Made by a program: the position numbers and the translations under genes | DNA from: CAYFUR01 sp964346275 | Lineage (GTDB): Bacteria > Sumerlaeota > Sumerlaeia > SLMS01 | DNA length: 64,000 nt | Reading direction: 5' to 3' | Assembly (NCBI GenBank): GCA_964346275.1 | Contig: CAYFUR010000005.1 | Location: 3,401 to 67,400 of the forward strand | Shown here: positions 9,042 to 18,570 of the stretch, piece after piece | How the letters are laid out: each line of letters begins with the position of its first letter | How positions within the stretch are numbered: position 1 is the stretch's first letter | The notes under the pieces: generated by a model | Seen by the model: the letters and a program-made list of their open reading frames with translations, nothing else | The model's database searches: none | What the model was told of the DNA's origin: nothing

Positions 9042-12000
9042 GTGAACCTCACTTCTCTGAAAAACGCTCTTCTCTGCCTCGTGCTGGCCGCCGCGTCCCT
9101 CGCAGGGGCGGAACCCATTCTTTCGGCGAAACGCCACGGCGGCTTCGCGGCCTCCCCCTGGCTGGATGCCTCCGTGGAGTTCCACCTGGAAGAAGCGGGG
9201 GAAGCCACCGCCCGGTTCTGGATCGAAGTCATGCCGCCAACTCCCGCCGATACGCTCACTGTCCCCGGCAGCGAACGGGAAATCACCGCGGCGCTCGATG
9301 CCGGATCGCACCGCCTCGGCCTCGGGGACAACGGGCAATATATCTGGCTTCTGAACCTTGAGCCCATGTTCGGCTACCGGCTTGCCGGTGAGCTGGAAAC
9401 GCCCACTGGCGAGCAAAAGCTCGGACCGATTCCCATCTCGCCCCCCGCTCTCAGCGAGATCTCTCCCCCGCCCATCGACCCATCTCCGGGCAAGCTCTAC
9501 CGCGTGCGCTATACACTCGGAGGCAAATCCTTCGTCCCAGCGGAAACGCGGCCCTTTCGCTTGCTGGCCGCCCCCGAACGCCCCGGAGAAGCGCCCTTCC
9601 TCTCCGCTCTCAGGGTCGCGACTCATCCCGTCTCCAACAGCCTCGCGGGCCCGCCGGTCCGCGGCAACGGCTACAGGGACTATGACGTCTATATCTCTCT
9701 CCCGGAGTCCTTCGAAGCTGGCGGCGAAATCTGGCAAGGCATGCAATCCGCCGGCGAAGGGCAATACCTGCCCCTCCTCCATCAAGTCGGCTGGTCCGCC
9801 ATCAATCCGGACAAACTGACCTGGCTCAAGTCCATGGAGTGGCGATTCAACTCCTCCCCTTACTCGACCGGCTGGGAGCCCATGGAAGAGGAATCGGAAA
9901 GCGGCTCGGTGACGGCCTACTGGTCCACCGGCCTCACGAAGAAACTCGCGGATCAAATTCGTATAGACGAGGCCTCCCCCGGCATTCCCCGGCGCATCCA
10001 CCGCCTGCGCGTCGAAAGCCGGAACGCGAAAGGCCTGCGCGGCGGCTGGCGCCTGGTGAATCTCTTCCGCGCACCCGAATCCGACGAGGAAAGGCGTTCA
10101 CCCGGCCGCGACTCCCCGGAAAAAGCGCGCGACCTGGCCAATCGCCTCCTGCGCTTCGACGTGATTCTCAGCGCCAATGTTCCCGGAGACCAGATCCCCC
10201 GCCTGCGCTTTGCCGTCGAATCAAACGGCTTTGCCCATGAATATGAAGTGCGAAAGCTGTCTCGACAAGACGGGACAATCCTTCCCACCGGCGAGTTCAC
10301 GCGCGAATCCTTCTACATCGCGCCGCCGCACAACCAGTTGACGCAATCGGGCGAGGAAGCTCTCAAGACACTGAATTTCCAGTTTGAAACGATCGGCCAT
10401 GGCAATGGCGAGGCGGCCGTCAAACAAGTCAACCTGGAGAACCTGACGGTCTGGGAGACGCTCATCGCGGACCTGCCCAGCGGCCCCGGCTATGAGACCC
10501 TCTCCATCAAACAAGACCTTGAGCGCTCGGAGGAGCCCTGGCCAGCGGCCAGCATGCTCCAGGTCAAACCCGGCAGCGAAATCACGACGATCAAGCCTCT
10601 CGCCCCCGAATGCGGCTCCGAACCGAAGGAAACGGAAGGATACTATCTCGCCGATCACGCGGTCTTCCAGGACGACGAGGCCCGCTGGCATCTCTATGGA
10701 ATCTTCAATTCCCTCGAAGGTTTCACGCCCCTGAATGAGGAAGGCCGGTCGCTCGCCAACGGCCCCTACATGGCCGGCTTGATTCACGCCCAGGCCTGCC
10801 GGGCGGGTGCTCCTTTCGACGCCCAGGCATCCGCCGGCCGCGCCGACTGGAAAGGTGCGGCCTTCACGGGCGAAGAGCGCCGCACGGAGGATGTCTTTGT
10901 CGATTTCGACCAGCCCCTGTTCTTCTTCGGCCCCTGGGCTCCTTCAATTATCCGCGTGGGCCGCGAATTCGTCATGTTCTATACAGAGCACGCCCTCAAC
11001 CATCCCGCCAAGCGCCGCGGCTTTGGCTACGCCACCACCAGCTCTCCCGGAGATTCCTCCTCCTGGAAGCCATGGAAACCCGTCGTCCCCGAGCACCGGC
11101 TTGTCTATACGGAAACCCAGGCCAACCGCGCCCGCGATATCTCCATCGAGCGGCGGAAATCGGACGAAGGCGGCGCAACTCGCGATTTTTTCCACGCCGT
11201 CTGGACGGGATACAAGGCCGAGCTGGCCGGAGCGGCGGACGAGGGAACCGGAAAGGTGCTCCACAAGCAGGCCGCCGAAGATCCCCGCCTCCTCTACGAC
11301 GTCCCGAAAGACGAAGAATACATTGTCTATAACGAGCACAACGCCGACTCGGGCCGCATTGATTCCGAATCCGAATCACCCAGCCTGATATACGACCCAG
11401 CCACGGAAATCTTCTATCTCAAAGTCACCAAGAACGGCACCACCTATCCCGGCCACGCCTTCGAAAACGATCTTTTCGTTCTCGACCGCGAGCGGGGTGC
11501 GTTGATCCACGGCGAGATGCTCCAGGGCGACCGGTCGGACCTCATCACCGGCTTTCGCAACCCGGCGGGCTTTGCCGTTCTGGAGCCGTTCGTCTGGGAG
11601 CCTTCCCGCGTTTTTGGCCAGGGTACTTTTCGCTATCGCTACCGCCTGGTCGTCGCCGAACGCGGCGATGAAGAGAAAGGCGCGGGACTCCTCGAGGTCA
11701 ACTGCCTGACCGGAGAGAAGACGCCTTTCGCCGGAGCCGGACCCGGAGCAGGCCATTTGGAAGCCCCCACGGACGTCCTCCGCCTCAATGCCATTCATAT
11801 AGACGACCAGCGCCAACTCGGCCTCATCATCGCCGATGAGGGGAAAAACGGAGAAGGCTTTCTCCACGCCGCCTGGACGCCCTGGGATGAAACTTCGAAA
11901 GCGGACAACGGGCGAATTCTGGAAGGACTCGACCGGCCCCGCGCCCTCTTTTCCACCACCACGGGCCTGACCGGAGCCTCGGCGCTGTTCGGCTCGCCGG

Positions 12001-12992
12001 AACGGGAAAACGTTTTCCGTGTCGAAGCGACCCACAAGGGGCTCTATGCAACACCTCACAACGGCGAGATCATCGTCAGAATCCAGCACCCCGGCGAGCC
12101 CAACGCCGAGCTGCAAGCCTCCTTCTTCACCTATTATCCGGATTTGATCGCCAGTGTCACCGTAGCAACCGATCTCCACGGCGATCCAACCTCCACAGTC
12201 GCCCAAGTGGTCCGCGCCCTGTATGAACATCCCGTGGGCCAGATCAACCTGAAGGCCTCGACCCAGAAGATTTACGCCGATCAGGTCGCCTCAATCGAGC
12301 GCCAGAGGCTCACCGGCGGCCAGGAAGCCCGCACTCTCTATTTCGCCAGCGGCAGCGGCGCGGAATCCACCATCCAGGCGTTGAACATCACGGATCTCCG
12401 CGATCCCGGAGAGCCGTGGCTCATCGCCAGGGCGGACTTCTCCTGGGACCCCGCCGGAATCGTCATTCAAGGCGAGAAGCTCTTTCTTCTGGATGCGGAG
12501 AGCGGGTCGATCTACCAGGGAGACCTCTCCGAGGGGCCTTTGACCATCTCGCGGGACCAGGTTGTGGCCAGCGGACTGGAGGGCGCCGCGTCTTTTTCTG
12601 TTCAGGACGATAAAATCTTTATCAATAAAGCGGGGGGCGTCGCGCGCTTTGATCCCGCCACTGGCGAGGTCCAATCCATCCTTTCCCAGGATATTGGAGA
12701 CGGGACGCCGCTTTCCCGGCCCGTGGATTCGGTGAACCTGAGCTTTGTCGTGGAAGGGATCGACGCCGGTGTGAAGGTATACTGGTCCCGCCAGGATCCC
12801 GAATCGGGCCGCCTGCTGCCTTTTACCGCGGATCGCTATATTGGCTATTTGCCCCACTATGCGAGTGAATTGTCCCGTGATTCGAACCAGCCGGGTGCCC
12901 CTTGGTTTGCCTCGTTCACACGGACAAGCGCCGATGGGGGCTATGGAATCCGGCGCGTCGAGTGGATGCCGGAAATCGGCGGCGGGCAATAG
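9042..12992 (+). CDS. Large secreted protein of unknown function, probable beta-propeller regions
   Basis: A 1316-residue exported protein. The start is taken as GTG at 9042 because it gives a clean signal peptide (LKNALLCLVLAAASLAGAEP) and lies beyond the Hsp20 terminator. A weak GGGAG is about 13 nt upstream. An ATG at 8910 would read through the terminator stem. The middle (about residues 535-860) has segments such as YLADHAVFQDDEARWHLYGI, APSIIRVGREFVMFYTEH and ESPSLIYDPATEIFYLKVT. These look like blades of the five-bladed propeller used by GH43/GH32-like enzymes, but I cannot place catalytic acids with confidence. The C-terminal third has repeated short strands (GIVIQGEKLFLLDAESGSIY) suggesting a second propeller. 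Function is not assigned. Confidence 0.7.
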   Translation: MNLTSLKNALLCLVLAAASLAGAEPILSAKRHGGFAASPWLDASVEFHLEEAGEATARFWIEVMPPTPADTLTVPGSEREITAALDAGSHRLGLGDNGQYIWLLNLEPMFGYRLAGELETPTGEQKLGPIPISPPALSEISPPPIDPSPGKLYRVRYTLGGKSFVPAETRPFRLLAAPERPGEAPFLSALRVATHPVSNSLAGPPVRGNGYRDYDVYISLPESFEAGGEIWQGMQSAGEGQYLPLLHQVGWSAINPDKLTWLKSMEWRFNSSPYSTGWEPMEEESESGSVTAYWSTGLTKKLADQIRIDEASPGIPRRIHRLRVESRNAKGLRGGWRLVNLFRAPESDEERRSPGRDSPEKARDLANRLLRFDVILSANVPGDQIPRLRFAVESNGFAHEYEVRKLSRQDGTILPTGEFTRESFYIAPPHNQLTQSGEEALKTLNFQFETIGHGNGEAAVKQVNLENLTVWETLIADLPSGPGYETLSIKQDLERSEEPWPAASMLQVKPGSEITTIKPLAPECGSEPKETEGYYLADHAVFQDDEARWHLYGIFNSLEGFTPLNEEGRSLANGPYMAGLIHAQACRAGAPFDAQASAGRADWKGAAFTGEERRTEDVFVDFDQPLFFFGPWAPSIIRVGREFVMFYTEHALNHPAKRRGFGYATTSSPGDSSSWKPWKPVVPEHRLVYTETQANRARDISIERRKSDEGGATRDFFHAVWTGYKAELAGAADEGTGKVLHKQAAEDPRLLYDVPKDEEYIVYNEHNADSGRIDSESESPSLIYDPATEIFYLKVTKNGTTYPGHAFENDLFVLDRERGALIHGEMLQGDRSDLITGFRNPAGFAVLEPFVWEPSRVFGQGTFRYRYRLVVAERGDEEKGAGLLEVNCLTGEKTPFAGAGPGAGHLEAPTDVLRLNAIHIDDQRQLGLIIADEGKNGEGFLHAAWTPWDETSKADNGRILEGLDRPRALFSTTTGLTGASALFGSPERENVFRVEATHKGLYATPHNGEIIVRIQHPGEPNAELQASFFTYYPDLIASVTVATDLHGDPTSTVAQVVRALYEHPVGQINLKASTQKIYADQVASIERQRLTGGQEARTLYFASGSGAESTIQALNITDLRDPGEPWLIARADFSWDPAGIVIQGEKLFLLDAESGSIYQGDLSEGPLTISRDQVVASGLEGAASFSVQDDKIFINKAGGVARFDPATGEVQSILSQDIGDGTPLSRPVDSVNLSFVVEGIDAGVKVYWSRQDPESGRLLPFTADRYIGYLPHYASELSRDSNQPGAPWFASFTRTSADGGYGIRRVEWMPEIGGGQ

Positions 12993-13272
12993 TCTCAGTA
13001 GCGGCTTTCCAAAGCCCGGGGCTTTGGCATGGATACAGCTCCCTTTGAGAGTTGTCTTTGCGCGGCAATCACGGGAGTCGAGCGGCCGCCGGGTGCGGAT
13101 ATAGTGCTTGACGGGAGGCCAGCGGGCTGTGTCATTTTCCCCGGCGCGAAGGGACAGCCCCTCGAAGGGGAAGGGCATGCGCAATCCCTCCTCAAGCCGG
13201 GCTTTTTGAAATTATATTTGGTGAACCGGCGAAACCTTTCGCGAGACGCCGGTAGGTCACGACGGAGTTTCT

Positions 13273-16097
13273 ATGCAGATTAAGCAGGTAGCAGAGCTTC
13301 TTGGTGTCGACAAGAAAGATGTTATCGCGGAGGTGGAAGACCATCGCGATGAATTTGTCTCCCAAGGACATAAGATAGCCAAGAAGCTTACCGCGGCCAG
13401 TGCCCTCGACGAGGCACTTGTCCGCCATATTCTTGCGAACTTCGACCGCCGCAAGCAGGAAGAGCTGAAGAAAGAGAAGGCTCTCCAGGACCGCCGCGAG
13501 CGCGAAGAAGCGGAACGCCGCCGCGCCGCGGAACAGATGAAGCGCAAGCAGGAAGAGGAAGAACGCAAGCAACGCGAAGAAGCTGCCCGCAAGGCGGCGC
13601 AGGTGGAAATTGCGCGCCGCCAGGCCGAAATGGCCCGTCAGCGCGAGGAATCCGAACGCCGCAGCAAAGAGACTCCCGCTCCCGCGGCTCCCCCCGCCGC
13701 GGAAACGCCCGCTCCTCCCCCCCCACAGGCACAGGAGCAGAAACCGATACCCGCACAGCAACAGCCCGCTTCCAGGCCCCAACACCAGCGGCCCGCAGCC
13801 AGGGCGGAGCAACCGCCCAAGCAGAAAGAGGAGAAGCCCGCGCCGGGCAAAGGCGTGGCTGCTTTCCTGGAAAAGGGGCTCGAACCCACCGTTACCGACG
13901 ATTACAAACGCCAGCGCCGCACGCGTCCCGCCAAGGAAAAGGCCAAGGAGCGGGAAGAACCGCGCGATACGCGTCCCCGCCGCAAGGGGCCGCCCCCCTC
14001 GGACGGCCGTCGGCGTTTCCGCCCCAGCCAGATCTTCAATGTCGAACAGGACGATCGCCGTGGCAAAGGCGCCGGCAAACGAAAAGGACCGGACAGAAGG
14101 CGCGACTCGGGCTACGGCGCGAAGAAACCCGAGGCGCCGAAGGTCATTAAGCTTGTGGGTGACTTCACCGTCGGCCAGTTCGCAGAGAAAACCGGCATCG
14201 GCATGAACGAGGTCATGAAGAAGCTCATTCAAATGGGCCAGATGCTCACCGTGAATGCCCTGATGGAGCCAGACCTCGCCGAAGAGCTGGCACTGGAGTT
14301 TGAAATCGAAATCGAACTGGTTCGCGAAACCGACGAAGCTGATGTGGAGAAATACGTGAAGATCGAAGAGAAGGACGTGAAGTTGACCCCGCGTCCGCCG
14401 GTTGTCACCGTCATGGGCCACGTCGACCACGGAAAGACCTCGCTGCTCGACCGGATTCGCCAGGCGGATGTCGCCTCTTCGGAATATGGCGGTATCACCC
14501 AGCATATCGGCGCCTACAACGTGCAGACGCAGAAGGGCGACATCGTCTTTCTGGACACTCCGGGCCACGAAGCTTTCACGGAAATGCGTTCCCGCGGAGC
14601 CACCGTCACCGACCTGGTGATTCTGGTGGTGGCGGCGAATGACAGCGTCATGCCCCAGACGGTGGAGGCGATCAACCACGCCAAGGCAGCGGGCGTCCCC
14701 ATTCTTGTCGCCCTCAACAAGACCGACATCGAGGGGGCTAACCCCGACCGTGTGAAGCAGGATCTCATGCGCCACGAGCTGGTTCCCGAGGAATACGGCG
14801 GCGACACCGTCGTGGTGCCCGTTTCCGCCATTACGGGGAGTGGTATCGATGACCTGCTCGAGTATATCGCGCTTCAGACGGACATGCTGGAACTGAGCGC
14901 CAACCCCGCGCGTAACGCCCTTGGCGCCGTGATCGAGTCCAACATTGATCCCAACCGCGGCGCCCTGGCCACGATCCTGGTTCAGGAAGGCACGCTGAAG
15001 ATCGGCGATCACTTCATCTGCGGCACCGAGTATGGCCGCGTGCGCGCCATGCGCGATGAACGTGGCAAGGATGTGGAAGCGGCGGGTCCCGCAACGCCGG
15101 TGGAGATTCTCGGCCTGCGCGGCAGCCCGGAAGCAGGCGAGCAATTCGTCGTCGTGCCCACGGAAGCGGAAGCGCGGGACATCGCGGAGCGCCGCATGTC
15201 GCGCCGCAAGGTTCGCAAGGTTGTCGGCAAACAGCATTTGACGCTGGACAACCTGGCCGAACAGATGACCGAAGACGACATCCTCACGCTGAACCTGATC
15301 GTCAAAGGCGACGTTCAGGGCTCTGTCGAAGCGATCATTCAGGCGCTTTACAGAATCAAGAGCGACAAGGTCGCCATCAAGGTCCTGCACTCGGGCGTGG
15401 GCGCTGTTTCCCAGGCCGATGTCCAACTCGCCGATGCCTCGGAAGCGATTATCCTCGCTTTCAATGTCAACGTGGCCCCCGCGGCACGCGACGCCTCGGA
15501 AGAAATGGGCGTTGAAATCCGCAGCTACCAGGTGATCTACGCTCTTCTCGAAGATATCGAGAAGGCGATGGTCGGCATGCTCGAGCCGGAATACGAAGAG
15601 AAGGAAGAAGGCCGCGCCAAGGTGCTGCAGATCTTCAAGGTTTCGAAGGTCGGCACGATTGCCGGTTGTTTCGTGGAAGAAGGAAACGTGGCGATCAATC
15701 ACTATGCGCGACTGATACGTGACGGCTCGGTGATCTGGCGTGGGAAACTGGAATCCCTGCGCCGCGTGAAAGACAACGTGCGCCAGGTTGTTGCAGGCCT
15801 GGAATGCGGAATCAGCCTGAAGGGCTATAACGACGTGAAGGAAGGCGACGAAATCGAGACCTATTCCCTCGTCGAACANNNNNNNNNNNNNNNNNNNNNN
15901 NNNNNNNNNNNNNNNNNNNNNNNNNNNNNNNNNNNNNNNNNNNNNNNNNNNNNNNNNNNNNNNNNNNNNNNNNNNNNNGCTATAACGACGTGAAGGAAGG
16001 CGACGAAATCGAGACCTATTCCCTCGTCGAACAAAAAGCCTCACTCATCGTCGAGCCGGAAAAAGAGAAGCAGGAAAAGGCCGAAACGATGAGCTAG
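13273..16097 (+). CDS. infB: Translation initiation factor IF-2 (interrupted by an assembly gap)
   Basis: The GTPase that brings initiator tRNA to the 30S subunit and promotes subunit joining. The N-terminus carries an IF2_N-like module (IKQVAELLGVDKKDVIAEVE), then a long charged Lys/Arg/Glu/Pro-rich linker and a second IF2_N (LVGDFTVGQFAEKTGIGMNE). The G domain has G1 GHVDHGKTS (from residue 381), G3 DTPGHEAF and G4 NKTD. EF-Tu-like and IF-2 C-terminal domains follow. The reading frame breaks at 100 N's (15879-15978). A 55-nt sequence is identical on both sides of the gap; merging the copies restores the frame, which then ends VEQKASLIVEP...ETMS at 16097. GGAG precedes the ATG. The usual neighbours nusA and rbfA are absent. 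Confidence 0.96.
15824..15878. repeat. Left copy of 55-nt direct duplication flanking the gap
   Basis: These 55 bases recur exactly at 15979-16033, immediately after the N's. This is best read as one genomic copy at two overlapping contig ends; 55 is also a common assembly k-mer length. Confidence 0.95.
15879..15978. other. Assembly gap of 100 N's
   Basis: Exactly 100 N's, the usual placeholder for a gap of unknown size. The 55-nt identity on both sides indicates that there is no missing sequence and the contigs should have been merged. Confidence 0.97.
15979..16033. repeat. Right copy of 55-nt direct duplication flanking the gap
   Basis: Identical to 15824-15878. After removal of the gap and one copy, the infB frame runs on without interruption into its stop codon at 16095-16097. 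Confidence 0.95.
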
Positions 16098-16125
16098 TCC
16101 GGCTCATCCAAAACCCAACCAAACC

Positions 16126-16157
16126 AAAGGCGCTTCCCGCGAGGACGCGCCTTTTTT
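16126..16157 (+). terminator. Rho-independent terminator of infB
   Basis: AAAGGCGC (16126-16133) pairs with GCGCCTTT (16147-16154), followed by a T-run. It begins 29 nt after the infB stop codon and faces the convergent nadR gene. Confidence 0.85.
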
Positions 16158-16160
16158 CTA

Positions 16161-17144
16161 TTATTTCATTTTTTCCACAGCGTGTATCGCGGCCTGCAAT
16201 CGCTCGTCCCATCTGGCGCCGCCGATGACGGCGTATCGCCGCTCCCTCTCCTCCAGGCGGCGGCGAATGCGGGCGGTGAAGTCCTGGCGCGCTTCCTGGG
16301 TCGCCAGGCACCGCTGGGGATCGTCCTCCCAGGGAACATCGCAATCGAGAAGAAGGGTGAGGTCGTAACGGCGGTCGCGGGAGACATCGCGGATCCAGGG
16401 CACGCATTGGCCGTAAATCACGTCACAATATACCTCCGTGGTCAGTGTATCCGTATCACAAAAAAGCCGCCGGTTGGCGTGGCGGGCTAGCGCATCTTCC
16501 GAGGCAAGCTGGCCGCGGGCGATCCATTCGGCATCCTGGAATGTAATCTGGCCGCTCTGAAAATCCACCAGGCCGCGCGCGTATTCGCTCGTATAGACAG
16601 TCTGAAAGTGCGCCGCCAGGTCCCTCGCCAGGCGGGTCTTGCCCGTCGATTCGGCTCCAACAATGGCAATGCGCCGGACAAAATGCGGCCGGGCAGCGGG
16701 GGAAAGAAGCTCCCAATGAGCGATTGGGTCGGCGAGGATCTCTTCACTCGGAACGGGAAAGAACTCCCGCGCGTAATCCACGGGGATAAAACGTGCCGCA
16801 TAGCTTCGCGCCAGCGGCGGGCCGAGGAAATTGGAACCGAAAACCAGGCCGGGAGCTTCGGGCAGGACACAGCGGATCTGGTAGCTCCACCTGAGGACAT
16901 CCGCCTCTTTTTCGGGCATGTGTTGCTGAAGGCTGTGAACAGAGACGCGGGGGAACGTTTCCTTCAGCCATTGGCGCCGAAGCTCTCCGGGAATCGGATC
17001 CCCGCTTTCGAAACACACAACGATGGCGAGCCGCTCGACATAGCTTCGAGCAAACTGCACAAGGTAATCGTGTCCCGCGTGGGGAGGCAGAAACCGCCCC
17101 GCGATCAGGCCGCTTGTTCCCGCTCGTGGAGGACTTTGCGCCAT
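16161..17144 (-). CDS. nadR: NadR-like nucleotidyltransferase/ribosylnicotinamide kinase
   Basis: A 327-residue two-domain protein. Residues about 10-150 form an adenylyltransferase-type Rossmann domain with the HxGH signature in GRFLPPHAGHDYLVQFA. Residues about 165-327 are a P-loop kinase with Walker A GAESTGKTRLA. NadR proteins phosphorylate nicotinamide riboside and adenylylate NMN to NAD. The second nucleotide-binding motif, usually SGT-x-x-R just before the kinase domain, reads VPSEEILADP here, so the adenylyltransferase activity may be weak or altered. The chosen ATG at 17144 overlaps the end of pnuC by 40 nt. The ORF extends upstream to 17204 but without family similarity. Together with PnuC it suggests salvage of a vitamin-type nucleoside. 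Confidence 0.82.
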   Translation of the reverse strand: MAQSPPRAGTSGLIAGRFLPPHAGHDYLVQFARSYVERLAIVVCFESGDPIPGELRRQWLKETFPRVSVHSLQQHMPEKEADVLRWSYQIRCVLPEAPGLVFGSNFLGPPLARSYAARFIPVDYAREFFPVPSEEILADPIAHWELLSPAARPHFVRRIAIVGAESTGKTRLARDLAAHFQTVYTSEYARGLVDFQSGQITFQDAEWIARGQLASEDALARHANRRLFCDTDTLTTEVYCDVIYGQCVPWIRDVSRDRRYDLTLLLDCDVPWEDDPQRCLATQEARQDFTARIRRRLEERERRYAVIGGARWDERLQAAIHAVEKMK

Positions 17145-17746
17145 TCCAGATAACCCATTACGGCCAGAATCGTAAAGAACGCATAGAGGAACACGTAGCT
17201 CCAAAGATCCTTATAAATATAGATCCCTGTCGCCAGGACGTCTACAAAGATCCAAACGCCCCAGTTTGCAATGAACTTGCGCGTGAGGAGATACTGGGCG
17301 ACGAGGCTGAAGCTGGTGGTTGTGGCGTCCAGGAAAGGCACGCTGGCGTTCTGATATACCGCCATATAATAACCAAGGCCCACCATGGCAAGAAACCCGG
17401 CGGCGATCCAGGAGAGCAAATACCACAAGGGAATGCGGGAGACGCGCACGCCTTCGTGGTCTTTCCCGCCGTATAGCCAGCTATACCAGCCGAAGATCAT
17501 AAGCGCACAATAGACCCCGCCCAGCGTCATATCGGAAAAGAGCTGGGCGGAGTAATAAACCCAGACGGAAAGGGCGGCCCAGCCCAGCCCCACGGGCCAG
17601 CACCAGACGCTGCGCTTGATCTGGAGCCAGACCGAGATGACTCCCAGCAAGGCCGAGAGCCCCTCGATCCACATGCCCTGGAGCCGGGCATCGCGCACGA
17701 CATCCCAGAGGTTCTCCGATGAGATCAAAGCAAGCAGGCTGTCCAC
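17105..17746 (-). CDS. pnuC: PnuC/PnuT-family vitamin transporter
   Basis: A 213-residue protein with about seven membrane segments. Family features include SVWCWPVGLGWAALS, the FGWYSWLYGG motif and the C-terminal WRKVLHE tail. PnuC imports nicotinamide riboside by facilitated diffusion, with trapping by a kinase such as the NadR encoded next. Close relatives named PnuT carry thiamine and are often under TPP riboswitches. A TPP riboswitch heads this transcription unit, so thiamine transport is a real alternative. The start is GTG at 17746, preceded by GAAGGGGAAAGG. Gap to the upstream pseudopilin is 24 nt. Confidence 0.85.
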   Translation of the reverse strand: MDSLLALISSENLWDVVRDARLQGMWIEGLSALLGVISVWLQIKRSVWCWPVGLGWAALSVWVYYSAQLFSDMTLGGVYCALMIFGWYSWLYGGKDHEGVRVSRIPLWYLLSWIAAGFLAMVGLGYYMAVYQNASVPFLDATTTSFSLVAQYLLTRKFIANWGVWIFVDVLATGIYIYKDLWSYVFLYAFFTILAVMGYLEWRKVLHEREQAA

Positions 17747-17770
17747 GGCTCGGGCCGCCTTTCCCCTTCT

Positions 17771-18433
17771 TTAATTATGCGACTGGATGAAACGGCCAGC
17801 CGCATTCATCTGGCTGCCGCCGACGCGGAAAATGTTTCCACGGCTCACGGTGCCATTGGTCGGGTCGTAGTAAATATCGGAGAACAGGCCGATATCGGAA
17901 TCCGCCTCGCGCACGCGGTACTGGATGCCTTCGCCGTCGTTCAGGCTGTAGGTGAATTCATCGATCTTGTCCGGGCCAACGCTGATCAGCATCCACCAGG
18001 GGAAGTTGCGCTCGGCGACGTAACCGGACTGGATATTCCAGCCGGAAACCATCTTTCCGTCCGGCGTCATCGGATCATATTGCACCGTGGTGTACATGGC
18101 GCGGTCGTCCTTGGCCGGATGAAAGGGATCCTGCATATCGCCCGAGGTGACATACGAAATCGGGGTGGAGAGCAGGAAGAGGCTGTGGCTGTCGGGGTTG
18201 CCCGGATCGACGTTGATTCCCCATCCGGTGGGATAGGAATTGTTATCGACGTAATACATCTCGATGGCGTTGCCGGTGGTGCGCATGTCGGCTTTGACGC
18301 GGCTGACCTTGCTGCGGGTCTGGGCCTCGAGAAAGTTGGGCACCGCGATGGCGGCGAGGATGGCGATAATCGCCACCACGATCAGCAGTTCGATGAGGGT
18401 GAAGGCGCGGGCCTTCGGTGTGGAGTTTCGCAT
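17771..18433 (-). CDS. Type IV pilin-like pseudopilin under a TPP riboswitch
   Basis: A 220-residue secreted or surface pseudopilin. The class III signal is MRNSTPKARA, cleaved before FTLIELLIVVAIIAILAA. Glu+5 is present, but the residue before the cut is Ala10 rather than the usual Gly. The globular part ends with YDPTNGTVSRGNIFRVGGSQ. It resembles the gspG-like pseudopilin at 53326-53847: TPISYV and YDPTNGT are in the same order. The start at 18433 is set by GGAGGA in a hairpin just upstream. It is the first gene after the TPP aptamer and is followed closely by pnuC and nadR. Its own role (minor pilin, substrate or structural pseudopilin) is unknown. Confidence 0.85.
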   Translation of the reverse strand: MRNSTPKARAFTLIELLIVVAIIAILAAIAVPNFLEAQTRSKVSRVKADMRTTGNAIEMYYVDNNSYPTGWGINVDPGNPDSHSLFLLSTPISYVTSGDMQDPFHPAKDDRAMYTTVQYDPMTPDGKMVSGWNIQSGYVAERNFPWWMLISVGPDKIDEFTYSLNDGEGIQYRVREADSDIGLFSDIYYDPTNGTVSRGNIFRVGGSQMNAAGRFIQSHN

Positions 18434-18437
18434 GGTT

Positions 18438-18466
18438 GGTTCCTCCAATTGGGAATTGGGGGAACC
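18438..18466 (-). promoter_or_regulatory. Ribosome-binding-site hairpin, expression platform of the TPP riboswitch
   Basis: On the minus strand, GGTTCC (18466-18461) pairs with GGAACC (18443-18438) and CCAATT with AATTGG inside, with a CCC loop and one mismatch. The Shine-Dalgarno sequence GGAGG lies in the 3' arm, 9 nt before the pseudopilin ATG. The 5' arm belongs to TCAGGTTC (18469-18462), which is the exact complement of GAACCTGA in the aptamer core (18604-18597). These would be alternative pairings. Confidence 0.75.
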
Positions 18467-18570
18467 TGACCGGTGGCTACCTGCGTCGAGGCTCGCCGCG
18501 CCGGGCGCGGGGCCTTTCCGCAAGCAATGCCTGGTTGTGCGAGGGAATTGAAAACGTCCGTCGGATGGGC

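Noticed and set aside
13009..13027. Hairpin CCAAAGCC/GGCTTTGG after the large secreted gene as a terminator
   Set aside because: The stem is short and lacks a T-run; it could be a weak stop but is not supported enough to list.
15850..16100. A frameshift or pseudogene in infB
   Set aside because: The break coincides with the N's, and the flanking identical 55-nt copies restore the frame when merged.
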